64,000 bases of DNA from Pararhizobium arenae (GTDB lineage: Bacteria > Pseudomonadota > Alphaproteobacteria > Rhizobiales > Rhizobiaceae). The stretch is taken from contig NZ_MOOY01000004.1 of the NCBI RefSeq assembly GCF_001931685.1, positions 310,001 through 374,000 on the forward strand, given 5' to 3'. The notes under the pieces were generated by a model. That model saw nothing but the letters and a program-made list of their open reading frames with translations, was not told the origin of the DNA and did not search any database. Position numbers and translations under genes: made by a program. Shown here one piece after another: positions 54,900 through 63,460 of the stretch. Position 1 is the first letter of the stretch. Every line of letters starts with the position of its first letter.

Positions 54900-55403
54900 A
54901 TGCCAGTGTCGGCACCGAAGACGACTGAGAACGGGATTGCGACCAACGCCATGCAGGACGACAGGCCGACGGATTTTCGGAACCGGATCCGCAAGAGTTT
55001 CGACAGGCAGGCGGCGATGCGTACGATAGGGGCGGAGCTGACGCGGGTCGAGCAGGGGACTGTCGAGATCGAGCTTCCCTTTGACGAGAAGCTGACCCAG
55101 CAGCACGGCTTCCTGCATGCCGGCATTATCTCTGCGGCACTCGATGCGGCCGGCACCTATGCCGCCTATTCGGTGCTCGATCCGGATGCCTCGATCCTGA
55201 CCATCGAGTTCAAGGTCAACCTGATGTCGCCGGGGCGCGGCGAACGCTTCTTGTTTCGCGGCGAGGTGACGAAGCCGGGCACGACGATCATCGTGTCCGA
55301 CGGGCGCGGCTACGCGATCTCGCCGGACGGCCCTGCCAAGCTGATCGCCTCCATGACCGGCACGATGATGGTGATCCGCGGACGCGAGGGGATCGAGGGA
55401 TGA
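54900..55403 (+). CDS. PaaI-type hotdog-fold thioesterase
   Basis: 167 residues of the hotdog fold, predicted acyl-CoA thioesterase. The signature is TQQHGFLHAGIISAALDAAG with the catalytic Asp or Glu region, then TIEFKVNLMSPGRGERFLFRG. ATG at 54951 is a second possible start. The stop overlaps the next gene as ATGA. Confidence 0.85.
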   Translation: MPVSAPKTTENGIATNAMQDDRPTDFRNRIRKSFDRQAAMRTIGAELTRVEQGTVEIELPFDEKLTQQHGFLHAGIISAALDAAGTYAAYSVLDPDASILTIEFKVNLMSPGRGERFLFRGEVTKPGTTIIVSDGRGYAISPDGPAKLIASMTGTMMVIRGREGIEG

Positions 55404-56038
55404 GTTTCGAGCTGAAACCGGTCGCGGACAAGACGCTGCTCTATGTGATGGCGGCGGATGCCGAATATGGCGCGCATCTACGGGCCCGCATCCTGCCCCT
55501 GATGACCGGCGTCGGGCCGGTCGAGGCGGCGGTGGTGCTGACGCGCACGCTGGCGGAACTGAACGGCCAGGGCGTTCTGCCCGATCTCGTGGTGTCGCTC
55601 GGGTCGGCGGGCTCGGCGAAGCTGGAGCAGGCGGAGGTCTATCAGGCGACATCCGTTGCCTATCGCGACATGGATGCCTCGGCGTTCGGTTTCGAGAAGG
55701 GAGCGACGCCGTTTCTCGATCTGCCCGTCGTCGTCGATCTGCCGCTGAGGATACCGGGCGTGCCGGAGGCAAGTCTTTCGACCGGGGCCAATGTCGTCTC
55801 CGGTGCCGCCTATGATGGGATCGCGGCTGATATGGTGGAGATGGAGACCTTTGCCGTGCTGCGGGCCTGCCAGTCGTTCGCCATCCCGCTGATCGGGCTG
55901 CGCGGGATTTCCGATGGCAAGGCCGAGGTCAGCCATATCCATGACTGGACCCAGTATCTCCACATCATCGACGAGAAGCTGGCTGCCGCCGTCGATGCGC
56001 TGGAAGAAGGGGTAGAGTCGGGGGCGATAGCGCTTTAG
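55400..56038 (+). CDS. Nucleosidase of the MTA/SAH nucleosidase family
   Basis: 212 residues of the purine-nucleoside phosphorylase fold. MTGVGPVEAAVVLTRTL, LVVSLGSAGSAKLEQAEVYQ, ADMVEMETFAVLRACQ and IGLRGISDGK (catalytic Asp) are the 5'-methylthioadenosine/S-adenosylhomocysteine nucleosidase motifs. It probably recycles S-adenosylmethionine by-products. Coupled with the thioesterase gene. The exact nucleoside is not certain. Confidence 0.85.
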   Translation: MSFELKPVADKTLLYVMAADAEYGAHLRARILPLMTGVGPVEAAVVLTRTLAELNGQGVLPDLVVSLGSAGSAKLEQAEVYQATSVAYRDMDASAFGFEKGATPFLDLPVVVDLPLRIPGVPEASLSTGANVVSGAAYDGIAADMVEMETFAVLRACQSFAIPLIGLRGISDGKAEVSHIHDWTQYLHIIDEKLAAAVDALEEGVESGAIAL

Positions 56039-56049
56039 CCGCGATCTCC

Positions 56050-56170
56050 CCCTTCTCCCCGCGCGCGGGGAGAAGGTGCCCGAAGGGCGGATGAGGGGCA
56101 CACCCGGCAATATCGAGGAGGAGAGTTTGCCCCTCACCCTAGCCCTCTCCCCGCAGGCGGGGAGAGGGGA
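56050..56170. repeat. RIME-like palindromic element before guaA
   Basis: CCCTTCTCCCCG-cgcg-CGGGGAGAAGG, TGCCCGAAGGGCGGATGAGGG on the left; GCCCCTCACCC then CTCTCCCCG-cagg-CGGGGAGAGGGG on the right. It ends 101 bases before the guaA start codon, so it may be transcribed in the guaA leader. Confidence 0.85.
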
Positions 56171-56218
56171 CGACAGCGCCCGGAAATTGTGCGGGTGCAA
56201 TGTAATCGTTGCACTTCA

Positions 56219-56242
56219 GCGAGGCTTTAATTAAAGGCTCGC
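56219..56242. promoter_or_regulatory. Palindrome just upstream of guaA
   Basis: GCGAGGCTTTAA (56219-56230) and TTAAAGGCTCGC (56231-56242) are reverse complements at all but one position. A second inverted repeat, GTGCAA-N8-TTGCAC, lies at 56195-56214. Either could be a regulator site for purine synthesis; no regulator is known for this arrangement from the sequence alone. Confidence 0.4.
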
Positions 56243-56270
56243 CATGATCCCGCTTGCTGAAAGATCCCCC

Positions 56271-57833
56271 ATGACCCAGACAGCGCATCCCGATACCGTC
56301 CTCATCATCGATTTTGGCAGTCAGGTCACCCAGCTGATCGCGCGCCGCGTTCGTGAAGCCGGCGTCTATTGCGAAATCGTGCCGTTCCAGTCCGCAGAAG
56401 AAGGGTTTCACCGGCTGCAGCCGAAGGCCATCATCCTTTCGGGCAGCCCCGCCTCGACGCTGGAGATCGGCTCGCCGCGGGCGCCGCAGATCGTCTTCGA
56501 TTGCGGCCTGCCGGTGCTCGGCATCTGCTATGGCCAGCAGACCATGTGCGAACAGCTCGGCGGCAAGGTCGAGGCCGGCCATCATCGCGAGTTCGGTCGC
56601 GCCTTCTTGGAAATCAACAAGGACTGCGCCCTTTTTGACGGCATCTGGCCGGTCGGCTCGCGCCATCAGGTCTGGATGAGCCACGGTGACCGCGTGACCG
56701 CGATCCCCGAAGGCTTCGAGGTCGTCGCGACCTCGGCCAACGCGCCGTTTGCCTTTATCGCCAACGAGAAGCGTCGCTTCTACGCCGTGCAGTTCCACCC
56801 GGAAGTGGTGCATACGCCGGATGGCGCGAAGCTTCTCTCCAATTTCGTGCACAAGGTTGCCGGCCTCAAGGGCGACTGGACGATGGCGGCCTACCGCGAG
56901 CAGGCGGTTGAGCAGATCCGCAAGCAGGTTGGCGACAAGCGGGTGATCTGCGGCCTCTCCGGCGGAGTGGACTCGTCCGTTGCGGCGCTGCTGATCCATG
57001 AAGCCATCGGCGACCAGCTGACCTGCATCCTCGTCGACCATGGCCTGATGCGCAAGAACGAGGCGGCGGATGTCGTTGCCATGTTCAAGGAACATTACGA
57101 AATCAAGCTCGTGCATGTGGATGCGGCCGACCTGTTCATCAATGCGCTGGAAGGCGAAAGCGATCCGGAAAAGAAGCGCAAGACCATCGGCAAGCTGTTC
57201 ATCGATGTGTTCGAGGCGGAAGCCAGGAAGCTCGGCGGCGCGGATTTCCTCGCCCAAGGCACGCTCTATCCGGACGTCATTGAAAGCGTGTCGTTTACGG
57301 GCGGTCCTTCTGTCACCATCAAGTCTCACCACAATGTCGGCGGCCTGCCCGAGCGCATGAACATGAAGCTGGTCGAGCCGCTGCGCGAGCTGTTCAAGGA
57401 CGAGGTTCGCGTTCTTGGCAAGGAACTTGGCCTGCCGGATTCGTTTATCGGCCGCCATCCGTTCCCCGGTCCGGGCCTTGCGATCCGCTGCCCCGGCGGC
57501 ATCACCCGCGAGAAGCTGGAAATCCTGCGCGAGGCGGACGCCGTCTATCTCGACGAAATCCGCAAGGCGGGTCTCTATGATGCAATCTGGCAGGCCTTTG
57601 CCGTGCTGCTGCCGGTGCAGACCGTCGGCGTCATGGGTGATGGCCGCACCTACGAATTCGTCTGCGCGCTGCGCGCCGTGACCTCGGTCGATGGCATGAC
57701 GGCGGATTTCTATCACTACGACATGGAATTCCTCGGCCGCGCGGCGACCCGCATCATCAACGAAGTCCGCGGCATCAACCGCGTCGTCTACGACGTGACC
57801 TCGAAGCCGCCGGGCACGATCGAGTGGGAATAA
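56271..57833 (+). CDS. guaA: GMP synthase (glutamine-hydrolysing) GuaA
   Basis: Converts XMP to GMP with glutamine as ammonia donor. 520 residues. The N-terminal class I glutaminase has [11 protein letters not shown] (nucleophile Cys) and FHPEVVHT; the ATP pyrophosphatase domain has the P-loop [19 protein letters not shown]; the dimerisation domain ends EWE. The ATG at 56271 ([15 protein letters not shown]) is the common rhizobial start; the upstream ATG at 56244 adds nine residues and abuts a palindrome. Confidence 0.96.
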   Translation: MTQTAHPDTVLIIDFGSQVTQLIARRVREAGVYCEIVPFQSAEEGFHRLQPKAIILSGSPASTLEIGSPRAPQIVFDCGLPVLGICYGQQTMCEQLGGKVEAGHHREFGRAFLEINKDCALFDGIWPVGSRHQVWMSHGDRVTAIPEGFEVVATSANAPFAFIANEKRRFYAVQFHPEVVHTPDGAKLLSNFVHKVAGLKGDWTMAAYREQAVEQIRKQVGDKRVICGLSGGVDSSVAALLIHEAIGDQLTCILVDHGLMRKNEAADVVAMFKEHYEIKLVHVDAADLFINALEGESDPEKKRKTIGKLFIDVFEAEARKLGGADFLAQGTLYPDVIESVSFTGGPSVTIKSHHNVGGLPERMNMKLVEPLRELFKDEVRVLGKELGLPDSFIGRHPFPGPGLAIRCPGGITREKLEILREADAVYLDEIRKAGLYDAIWQAFAVLLPVQTVGVMGDGRTYEFVCALRAVTSVDGMTADFYHYDMEFLGRAATRIINEVRGINRVVYDVTSKPPGTIEWE

Positions 57834-57840
57834 GGTTTAT

Positions 57841-57861
57841 CCGCCGACGCTTGTCCGGCGG
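57841..57861. terminator. Hairpin after guaA
   Basis: CCGCCG (57841-57846) pairs with CGGCGG (57856-57861) around a nine-base loop, just seven bases after the guaA stop. No T-tract follows. It lies in the 70-base gap between guaA and the convergent membrane-protein gene. Confidence 0.4.
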
Positions 57862-57903
57862 GGCCTCTCCAATGACAGACAACAGTGACAGACGAGGCTG
57901 CCG

Positions 57904-58395
57904 TTATGACCTGACGGCGGCCTTGTCTCGTTTTGCGAGAGAAATGATCTGAACTGTCAGGCCGACGATCAGCATCACCAGAAGGGCGCCCTGTGCGCCG
58001 AGCAGCAGCGGCGAATTCAGATCGGTGACGAAGGGATGGCCATCGGGTACGCGCCGAAGCGTCTCGGTGACCGTCGGGACCATCAGGAAAAAGACGCTGA
58101 GGCTCAGACAGATCGTTTCGATGTATCTCACCTTGCGCGTCGGCCCAAGCAGGCGCTCTGCGCCATAGCCGGCGAATAGAAACAGGATCGTCAAGATGGC
58201 GATGACGTAGCCCAGCGGCTCATGGGCGACGAGAAACACCGTGATGGCGCCGATCATCATCGACACGAAGTAGACTTTGCCGGGTCGCGAGCGCGGCACG
58301 ATGCGGCCGTGCCGGGCCAGCATGTAGATGGCGAGCGGGATGGCCGGCAGGCTGCCGAGCGTGTGTATCCAGCCGAGGGGAGAGATTCCGAACAT
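57904..58395 (-). CDS. DUF2306-like membrane protein
   Basis: 163 residues with four or five hydrophobic segments: PLGWIHTLGSLPAIPLAIYM, VSMMIGAITVFLVAHEPLG, VIAILTILFLFAGYG, ETICLSLSVFFLMVP and LLLGAQGALLVMLIVGLTV. Function is unknown; small membrane proteins of this kind may sense or move small solutes. ATG at 58395 has AAAGG at good spacing, whereas ATG at 58401 is too close to it. A TetR operator sits upstream at 58437, so it is likely a target of the TetR that follows. Confidence 0.7.
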   Translation of the reverse strand: MFGISPLGWIHTLGSLPAIPLAIYMLARHGRIVPRSRPGKVYFVSMMIGAITVFLVAHEPLGYVIAILTILFLFAGYGAERLLGPTRKVRYIETICLSLSVFFLMVPTVTETLRRVPDGHPFVTDLNSPLLLGAQGALLVMLIVGLTVQIISLAKRDKAAVRS

Positions 58396-58436
58396 GAGCA
58401 TTGCCTTTCAAAGCGATGACGGGGCGATTTAGCTAT

Positions 58437-58450
58437 CTACTAGTTGATAG
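58437..58450. promoter_or_regulatory. TetR operator upstream of the membrane-protein gene
   Basis: CTACTAGTTGATAG, an imperfect palindrome, matches CTACCAACTGGTAG of the site next to tetR at 12 of 14 positions when reversed, with GTA following both. It lies 42-55 bases before the membrane-protein start. Confidence 0.6.
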
Positions 58451-58487
58451 GTATTATGGTACGCGTTTACGAGTATTAGGCTTCTGG

Positions 58488-59066
58488 TCAAGCGGTCATG
58501 CGGTTGAGCAATGGCGCCGTGACCGCCCCGAAGGCGGCGGCATTGCCGTAGGCCCGTGCCGAGAGCATGGCGCCATGGACGGTTGCCATAAAAGTTTCTG
58601 CTGTTTCCCGAGCGGTTCCCGTCAGCTTGACGCTGCCTTCGGCAGCACCGCGTTCGAAGGCAGCGGTGAGCCAATCCGACAGTTGGCGGAAATGAGCGCG
58701 CACCTCGACGACCACGTCCTCGGGCAGGACCGGGATTTCACCGGCCAGCAGGGCGCAAACGCAGAACGGATGCGAGGCGTCGGAGATGCAAGTTTCCCAG
58801 TATCCGACATAGGCGCGGAGCTGTTCGTGGGGATCCGGTATATGGCTTTCCAGTGCCGTAAGAGCCGCTGCCGCCTCCTGCCGGTACTGGGCAACGACCG
58901 CACGGACGAGATCGGATTTCGCGGGGAAATGATGGTGAATGCTTGCCTTGCGAATACCCACCACATCCGAAATATCCGCGTAGCTGAAGCTGTTGTAGCC
59001 CCCTTTGATGATCAGGGAGCGGGCACAGCGCAGGATGTCGTCGGCAGTGGTAGAGGAACTGGACAT
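58488..59066 (-). CDS. TetR/AcrR family repressor
   Basis: 192 residues. N-terminal HTH domain: DDILRCARSLIIKGGYNSFS, YADISDVVGIRKASIHHHFP and AKSDLVRAVVAQY. The C-terminal ligand domain has two cysteines in ASHPFCVCALLAG. The ATG at 59066 was chosen because the longer start is TTG inside the operator. A palindrome lies nine bases upstream of the start, indicating autoregulation; the same motif controls the adjacent membrane protein. Confidence 0.9.
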   Translation of the reverse strand: MSSSSTTADDILRCARSLIIKGGYNSFSYADISDVVGIRKASIHHHFPAKSDLVRAVVAQYRQEAAAALTALESHIPDPHEQLRAYVGYWETCISDASHPFCVCALLAGEIPVLPEDVVVEVRAHFRQLSDWLTAAFERGAAEGSVKLTGTARETAETFMATVHGAMLSARAYGNAAAFGAVTAPLLNRMTA

Positions 59067-59074
59067 AAGTTCGT

Positions 59075-59088
59075 CTACCAACTGGTAG
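59075..59088. promoter_or_regulatory. TetR autoregulatory operator
   Basis: CTACCA (59075-59080), two bases, TGGTAG (59083-59088): a perfect 6-2-6 inverted repeat, followed by GTAG. It is nine bases from the tetR start codon, where a bound repressor would block transcription. Confidence 0.65.
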
Positions 59089-59246
59089 GTAGCTTGTCAA
59101 GGCGGGCGTAAACTTGGCTTGTCTGGTCAATGTCATCGGCCAGGCGGGAACTGATAAAAAAATTGCAAAAGCCTGTCGATTCCGGAAACTCCCGTTCGTC
59201 GTTTGGGTGCGAGGTCATTCAGGCCTTCTGAACAGGGAGACGGACG

Positions 59247-59615
59247 ATGCGTGTGATGGTGCTTGTGAAGGCGACTGCAGAGAGCGAAAAGGGCTTTTCG
59301 CCCACGCCGGAAACCATGGACATGATGGAGGCGATGGGGCGGTTCAACGACGAACTGGAAAAGGCCGGCATCCTCGTGACTGCCGATGGCCTGAAACCCT
59401 CTTCCGAGGGCAAGCGGGTCGCATTCGATGGTACCGGCCGCACCGTCATCGACGGGCCTTTTGCCGAAACGCGTGAGCTGGTGGCCGGTTTCTGGCTCTG
59501 GAACGTCAAGGATATGGACGAGGCGGTGGCCTGGGTGAAACGTTGCCCGAACCCGATGCCGGGGCCGAGCGAGATCGAAATCCGGCCGCTCTACGAGATG
59601 TCGGACTGGCAGTGA
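59247..59615 (+). CDS. YciI family protein (DGPF domain)
   Basis: 122 residues of the dimeric ferredoxin-like fold. The family motif VIDGPFAETRELVAGFWLW is intact, and the N-terminus MRVMVLVKATAESEKGFSP is typical. Function is unknown; some relatives are fused to or sit beside sigma factors, but not here. It stands alone after the tetR locus. The 293 bases that follow contain no supported gene but hold a promoter and an inverted repeat for the next gene. Confidence 0.85.
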   Translation: MRVMVLVKATAESEKGFSPTPETMDMMEAMGRFNDELEKAGILVTADGLKPSSEGKRVAFDGTGRTVIDGPFAETRELVAGFWLWNVKDMDEAVAWVKRCPNPMPGPSEIEIRPLYEMSDWQ

Positions 59616-59814
59616 TGGCCGGCGGTTCCCGGCAAGAGGCGTTTTTCATCCGGTGTTGTGCTGCGGGTCCGGGAAAAATCTGCGCGTTGGACGAGGGTGG
59701 TTCTCAGCGAGGTGGTCGGCTTCAGGACGCCTTGTGTAGCCACTCTCCGTGCGCTTCCAGTGGTGGTTTCGATGCCCGAAGCTGTTGCCTTAAAAGACTG
59801 CTGGAAGATCAATG

Positions 59815-59879
59815 AAATAGGAATAAATTCGCATAAGTTCCTATTTTGTTCTTGATGGAATCACGCGATCCGATATACT
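59815..59879 (+). promoter_or_regulatory. Promoter and inverted repeat of the RNA-ligase-like gene
   Basis: A perfect 9-base inverted repeat AAATAGGAA (59815-59823) and TTCCTATTT (59838-59846), spacer 14, is followed by TTGATG (59852-59857) and TATACT (59874-59879) with a 16-base spacer. The minus-10 is good; the minus-35 is fair. The repeat could bind a regulator just upstream of RNA polymerase. Confidence 0.45.
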
Positions 59880-59908
59880 CCGGGCATCAATCGAGAGAGG
59901 AATTTACG

Positions 59909-60571
59909 ATGCTTGGACAGTCCGGGAAAGAAGACGTGCGCCCTCGGCAGGGTTCGCTTTGGGATGCTTCGCCGCAGCTTGGCAAGGCTCGCCGTTACGG
60001 GGAACAGACGCGCTCCAATATGTTTCTGGCGGTCATGCCGGATCAGGCGGCCGCAATGCAGGCATCCGAGATCGGCCGTCGCCTGTTGCATGCGCGGGGT
60101 GTTGCCGCCTGTCTGAGGCCGCTTGACACCCTGCATGTGGCGCTCAATCCGGTCGGCTCCTATCTGAAACTCTCCGAGGCGGATGTGTTTGCGGTTTCGG
60201 AGATGATGTCATCGATCCGGGCCGCGCCCTTCGAGGTCAGTCTCGATCGCGCCTCCAGCTTTTCCCATGGCGAGCGCAAGCTGATGGTTCTGAGCAATGC
60301 CATTCGCAGCGAGGAACTGATGGATCTGCATGTGCAGCTTGCCAAGGAGATGTGGGGTGCGGGCATGATCTTCACCTACAATCCGCGGTTCATGCCCCAC
60401 ATGACGCTGAGCTATGGCGAAGCGGACATCGCCGAAACGGTGCTTGCCGAGCCGGTGCGCTGGATGGCGCGAGAGGTGGTGTTGATCCACAGCCTCGTGG
60501 GCGAAAGCCGTTACGAATATCTCGGCCGCTGGCCGCTGGCGGACGATGGCGTGGCTGCAAGCCTCGGATAA
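59909..60571 (+). CDS. 2'-5' RNA ligase-like (2H phosphoesterase) protein
   Basis: 220 residues with the 2H phosphoesterase fold. The second catalytic motif is intact (FMPHMTLSYG, His164-Thr166). The first reads LHVALNP (His76) with Ala where the usual motif has Thr or Ser. It may act as a cyclic phosphodiesterase or RNA ligase with altered efficiency. GAGAGAGG lies about eight bases before the ATG at 59909; the earlier ATG at 59846 is unlikely. Confidence 0.8.
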   Translation: MLGQSGKEDVRPRQGSLWDASPQLGKARRYGEQTRSNMFLAVMPDQAAAMQASEIGRRLLHARGVAACLRPLDTLHVALNPVGSYLKLSEADVFAVSEMMSSIRAAPFEVSLDRASSFSHGERKLMVLSNAIRSEELMDLHVQLAKEMWGAGMIFTYNPRFMPHMTLSYGEADIAETVLAEPVRWMAREVVLIHSLVGESRYEYLGRWPLADDGVAASLG

Positions 60572-60713
60572 TGAGGGTATCGGGACCCTGGTCGCCGGTC
60601 CCGATGTCACCGCGTTTGGGTGATTGGCGCGCAATAGCAGCTTTGCGCGTCTTGCGCGGCGGGGAGACAATGCCCTAGATCATCGCCGGAATTCTTTGAA
60701 AGGCGATACATCA

Positions 60714-61775
60714 GTGCAGATATCCGAGATCGTGATTGCCGGCGATACGCCCGGTCTTGAGTGGCGGCTTCCGGTCATTCGGTTCCAAGGTGGAAAACGC
60801 GGGGCGCCGTCCGTCTATATACAGGCGGCGCTGCATGCAAACGAGCTTCCGGGAACGGCACTTCTGCATTTCCTCTGCGCGCGACTGCGCAAGGCGGATG
60901 CCGAGGGCGCGATCCTCGGCGATATCACCATCGTTCCGCAGGCCAACCCGATCGGCGCGGCGCAATCGCATTTCGGCGACATGCAGGGCCGTTTCGATCT
61001 GGCGTCGCGCATCAATTTCAATCGCGAATTTCCGCTGATTGCGCTCGATGATCGCGACAGTCTCAGGGAGGGTATCGAGACGCAGACCGCGGTCAACCGG
61101 CTGAAGCGCGAATTGCTGCACATGGCTGTCGACGCCGACCTGATGCTCGACCTGCATTGCGACGACCAATCGCTGCAATATGCCTATATCGACGATGCCT
61201 TCTGGCCGGAAGCGGCCGATCTTGCCGCGGCATTGAAAATGGAAGCCGTTTTCCTCTCGGATGGCGAAAGCTCGGCCTTCGAGGAAGCCGTCGGATACGC
61301 CTGGAAGCATCAGGGCAGGGGCGCCAGGAAGACCAAGCTGCCTGGACGACTTGCCGTAACGGTGGAACTGCGCGGACGCTGCGATGTCTATCCGGGCATG
61401 GCGAGCGCGGATGCGGAGGGGCTCTGGGCTTTTCTTGCCGGGCGCGGCGTCGTTGCCGATACCGCCGCAGGGCCGCTGGTGTACGAAGGGCCGGCCTTTG
61501 CGCTCGACAATATCGAGATGATCCGGGCGCCTGAGGCGGGGACGGTGCTGTTCCATCGCGATATCGGCGAGCATGTGAAGGAAGGCGACCTGCTCGCGAC
61601 GCTGCTTACGCGGCCGGGCATGGCGGACGGCGATATCGAAATCCGTGCGCCGCAGGATGGCCTGATTGCCACTCGGACGTCCACCCGCTTCGCGCGCCGC
61701 CGGGACGACCTGATGAAAATTGCCTGCGCCGGGCCGAGCAAGGCCAAGCGCAAGGCCGGAACACTGGAAGACTGA
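60714..61775 (+). CDS. Succinylglutamate desuccinylase/aspartoacylase family protein
   Basis: Zinc carboxypeptidase-fold deacylase of 353 residues. The HxxE zinc site is HANELPG (His41, Glu44), and the third ligand is His148 in MLDLHCD. The later part VTVELRGRCDVYPGM and RAPEAGTVLFHRDIGEHVKEGDLL contains a biotinyl-like hammerhead domain, as in AstE-like proteins. Substrate is unknown. The start is GTG at 60714; the ribosome site AAAGG is rather far upstream and no ATG fits. It runs into the ArsC-like gene after two bases. Confidence 0.8.
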   Translation: MQISEIVIAGDTPGLEWRLPVIRFQGGKRGAPSVYIQAALHANELPGTALLHFLCARLRKADAEGAILGDITIVPQANPIGAAQSHFGDMQGRFDLASRINFNREFPLIALDDRDSLREGIETQTAVNRLKRELLHMAVDADLMLDLHCDDQSLQYAYIDDAFWPEAADLAAALKMEAVFLSDGESSAFEEAVGYAWKHQGRGARKTKLPGRLAVTVELRGRCDVYPGMASADAEGLWAFLAGRGVVADTAAGPLVYEGPAFALDNIEMIRAPEAGTVLFHRDIGEHVKEGDLLATLLTRPGMADGDIEIRAPQDGLIATRTSTRFARRRDDLMKIACAGPSKAKRKAGTLED

Positions 61776-61777
61776 GC

Positions 61778-62128
61778 ATGACGATCAGAATCTACGGCAT
61801 CAAGAACTGCGATACCATGAAAAAGGCGCGGACGTGGCTCGAGAGCCACGGCGTTGCTTATACCTTTCATGATTACAAGAGCGAGGGCATCGATCGCCAT
61901 ACGCTGGCGGCATGGTGCGAGGCGCTGGGATGGGAAACGGTGCTGAACAAGGCCGGGACGACCTTTCGGGCGCTGCCCGAGGCGGACCGGGAGAATCTCA
62001 ATCAGGACAAGGCGATTGCGCTCATGCTGGCGCAGCCGTCGATGATCAAGCGGCCGTTGCTCGACCGTGACGGGCATTTCACCGCGGGCTTCAAGCCGGA
62101 ACGTTACGCGGCGGAATTCAAGGTCTGA
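61778..62128 (+). CDS. ArsC/Spx family reductase-like protein (YffB type)
   Basis: 116 residues with the arsenate-reductase/thioredoxin fold. Cys10 lies in GIKNCDTMKKARTWL, and a second conserved region is IKRPLLDRDGHFTAGFKPE. Arsenate activity is not implied; YffB proteins have only the single cysteine and bind glutathione. It is the second gene of a likely three-gene run to ybaK. Confidence 0.88.
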   Translation: MTIRIYGIKNCDTMKKARTWLESHGVAYTFHDYKSEGIDRHTLAAWCEALGWETVLNKAGTTFRALPEADRENLNQDKAIALMLAQPSMIKRPLLDRDGHFTAGFKPERYAAEFKV

Positions 62129-62146
62129 GAGCGAGGGAGCGAAGCC

Positions 62147-62620
62147 ATGTCGAAGACGACGCGTGCGACACAGTTTCTGAGCAAAGCCGGCGTGGCCTTC
62201 AGCGTTCATGCCTATGACTACGATCCGTCGGTTGATCGTATCGGCATGGCGGCGGCGGACGCGTTGGGCGAGGCGCCGCAGCGGGTGTTGAAGACGCTGA
62301 TGGCGGAAGTCGATGGCAAGCCGGTCTGCGTCGTCGTGCCGTCCGATCACGAGGTCAGCATGAAGAAGCTGGCGGCGGCTTTCTCGGGAAAATCGGCCAA
62401 TATGATGAAGCCTGCCGATGCCGAGCGCCTGACCGGCTACCATGTCGGCGGCATCAGCCCTTTCGGCCAGAAGAAGCTGGTGCCGACGGCGATCGAGGAA
62501 GCGGCGCTATCCGAGCCGCATGTGTTCATCAATGGCGGCCAGCGCGGGCTGCAGGTACGACTGGCGCCGGCGGATGCGAAAGCGGCGCTGAAGGCGGTCG
62601 CGGCACCGCTGGTGGCGTGA
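62147..62620 (+). CDS. ybaK: Cys-tRNA(Pro) deacylase YbaK
   Basis: Editing enzyme of 157 residues that clears cysteine from tRNA-Pro. TRATQFLSKAGVAFSVHAYD, VLKTLMAEVDGKPVCVVVPS, KSANMMKPADAERLTGYHVG and GGISPFGQKKLVPTAIEE are the family motifs; the catalytic Lys lies in VLKTL. Start at ATG 62147, 18 bases after the ArsC-like stop. Confidence 0.92.
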   Translation: MSKTTRATQFLSKAGVAFSVHAYDYDPSVDRIGMAAADALGEAPQRVLKTLMAEVDGKPVCVVVPSDHEVSMKKLAAAFSGKSANMMKPADAERLTGYHVGGISPFGQKKLVPTAIEEAALSEPHVFINGGQRGLQVRLAPADAKAALKAVAAPLVA

Positions 62621-62666
62621 GAGGACGGCTGCTTTTCGGGTGTTATCTAGCCGCAACGTCGGGCGA

Positions 62667-62861
62667 TCAATAAAACAGCTCGGGAAAAAGGGTCGCTACG
62701 GCACCCCCAAAGAGAAACGCCAATAAAGAGGCGATCAACCCGAAAGTGCCCGCGTTATCACCCATGTCGAACTGACCAAACATTCGGTAACGAAGGTACA
62801 TGCCGCCACCGGCGGCCGCCATCAACATGATCAAAAGAACGATCTTCTGGCCAAATGTCAT
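62667..62861 (-). CDS. Small two-helix membrane protein
   Basis: 64 residues, with two hydrophobic segments (VLLIMLMAAAGGGMYLRY and FGLIASLLAFLFGGAVATLF) joined by a loop containing FDMGDNAGT. ATG start. Not recognised, but the topology is clear and the composition is normal for a membrane gene. Confidence 0.55.
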   Translation of the reverse strand: MTFGQKIVLLIMLMAAAGGGMYLRYRMFGQFDMGDNAGTFGLIASLLAFLFGGAVATLFPELFY

Positions 62862-63003
62862 GCGGTCTCACATTGCCGGCTCTCGCGCTCGCGAACCGCA
62901 ATGCGGGGCGTTCTTTCGTGCGACAGTTCGGTATTTCCGATGAATGGAGGGAGACGTCCGCCTCCCTCTGATACAATGGCTACGCTTGACCGGCGGCTAA
63001 GCT

Positions 63004-63258
63004 CTACCGGCAGGGCGCTTCGTAGCGGCGGCCGTAGCGGTCGCGGTAGATGCAGTAGCCTTGACGCTCCTGGGAGTTGCCGATCGCAGCACCGATAGCG
63101 CCGCCGGCTACGGCACCGATGGCCGCGCCGCCCCAGCTGTCGCTGACGAGGCCGCCGATGATGGCGCCGGACCCTGCGCCGATGGCCGCGCCCTTTTCAG
63201 TCTGTGTGCAAGCGGAGAGGGTGGCAATCATTCCAATCAAAACAATGAGCTTACGCAT
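63004..63258 (-). CDS. Glycine-zipper lipoprotein-like protein
   Basis: 84 residues. The signal ends at a lipobox-like LSAC (Cys17) in RKLIVLIGMIATLSACTQTE, so it may be lipid-anchored. Two glycine-zipper helices follow (GAAIGAGSGAIIGGLV and AAIGAVAGGAIGAAIG) and a short cysteine-containing end QGYCIYRDRYGRRYE. Typical of YMGG-type outer-membrane small proteins. ATG at 63258 matches the lipobox position. Confidence 0.75.
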   Translation of the reverse strand: MRKLIVLIGMIATLSACTQTEKGAAIGAGSGAIIGGLVSDSWGGAAIGAVAGGAIGAAIGNSQERQGYCIYRDRYGRRYEAPCR

Positions 63259-63460
63259 GATTTTGCCTCTTTGCATACGCGGGATGACGATGCAGCATCT
63301 ACGCAATGGTTGCATTTGTCGAGAGCGTCGATCTCGCTTTCTTTGCGGATGGCTCTTGCTGCACTGCGAGACCATTTGAGCATTGAGATCAATGGTGTGC
63401 GCGGATGCCCAGTAAGATGGCGGAGAGTGGGCCGTGTTGACGCAGGAACGTTTGACGCGG

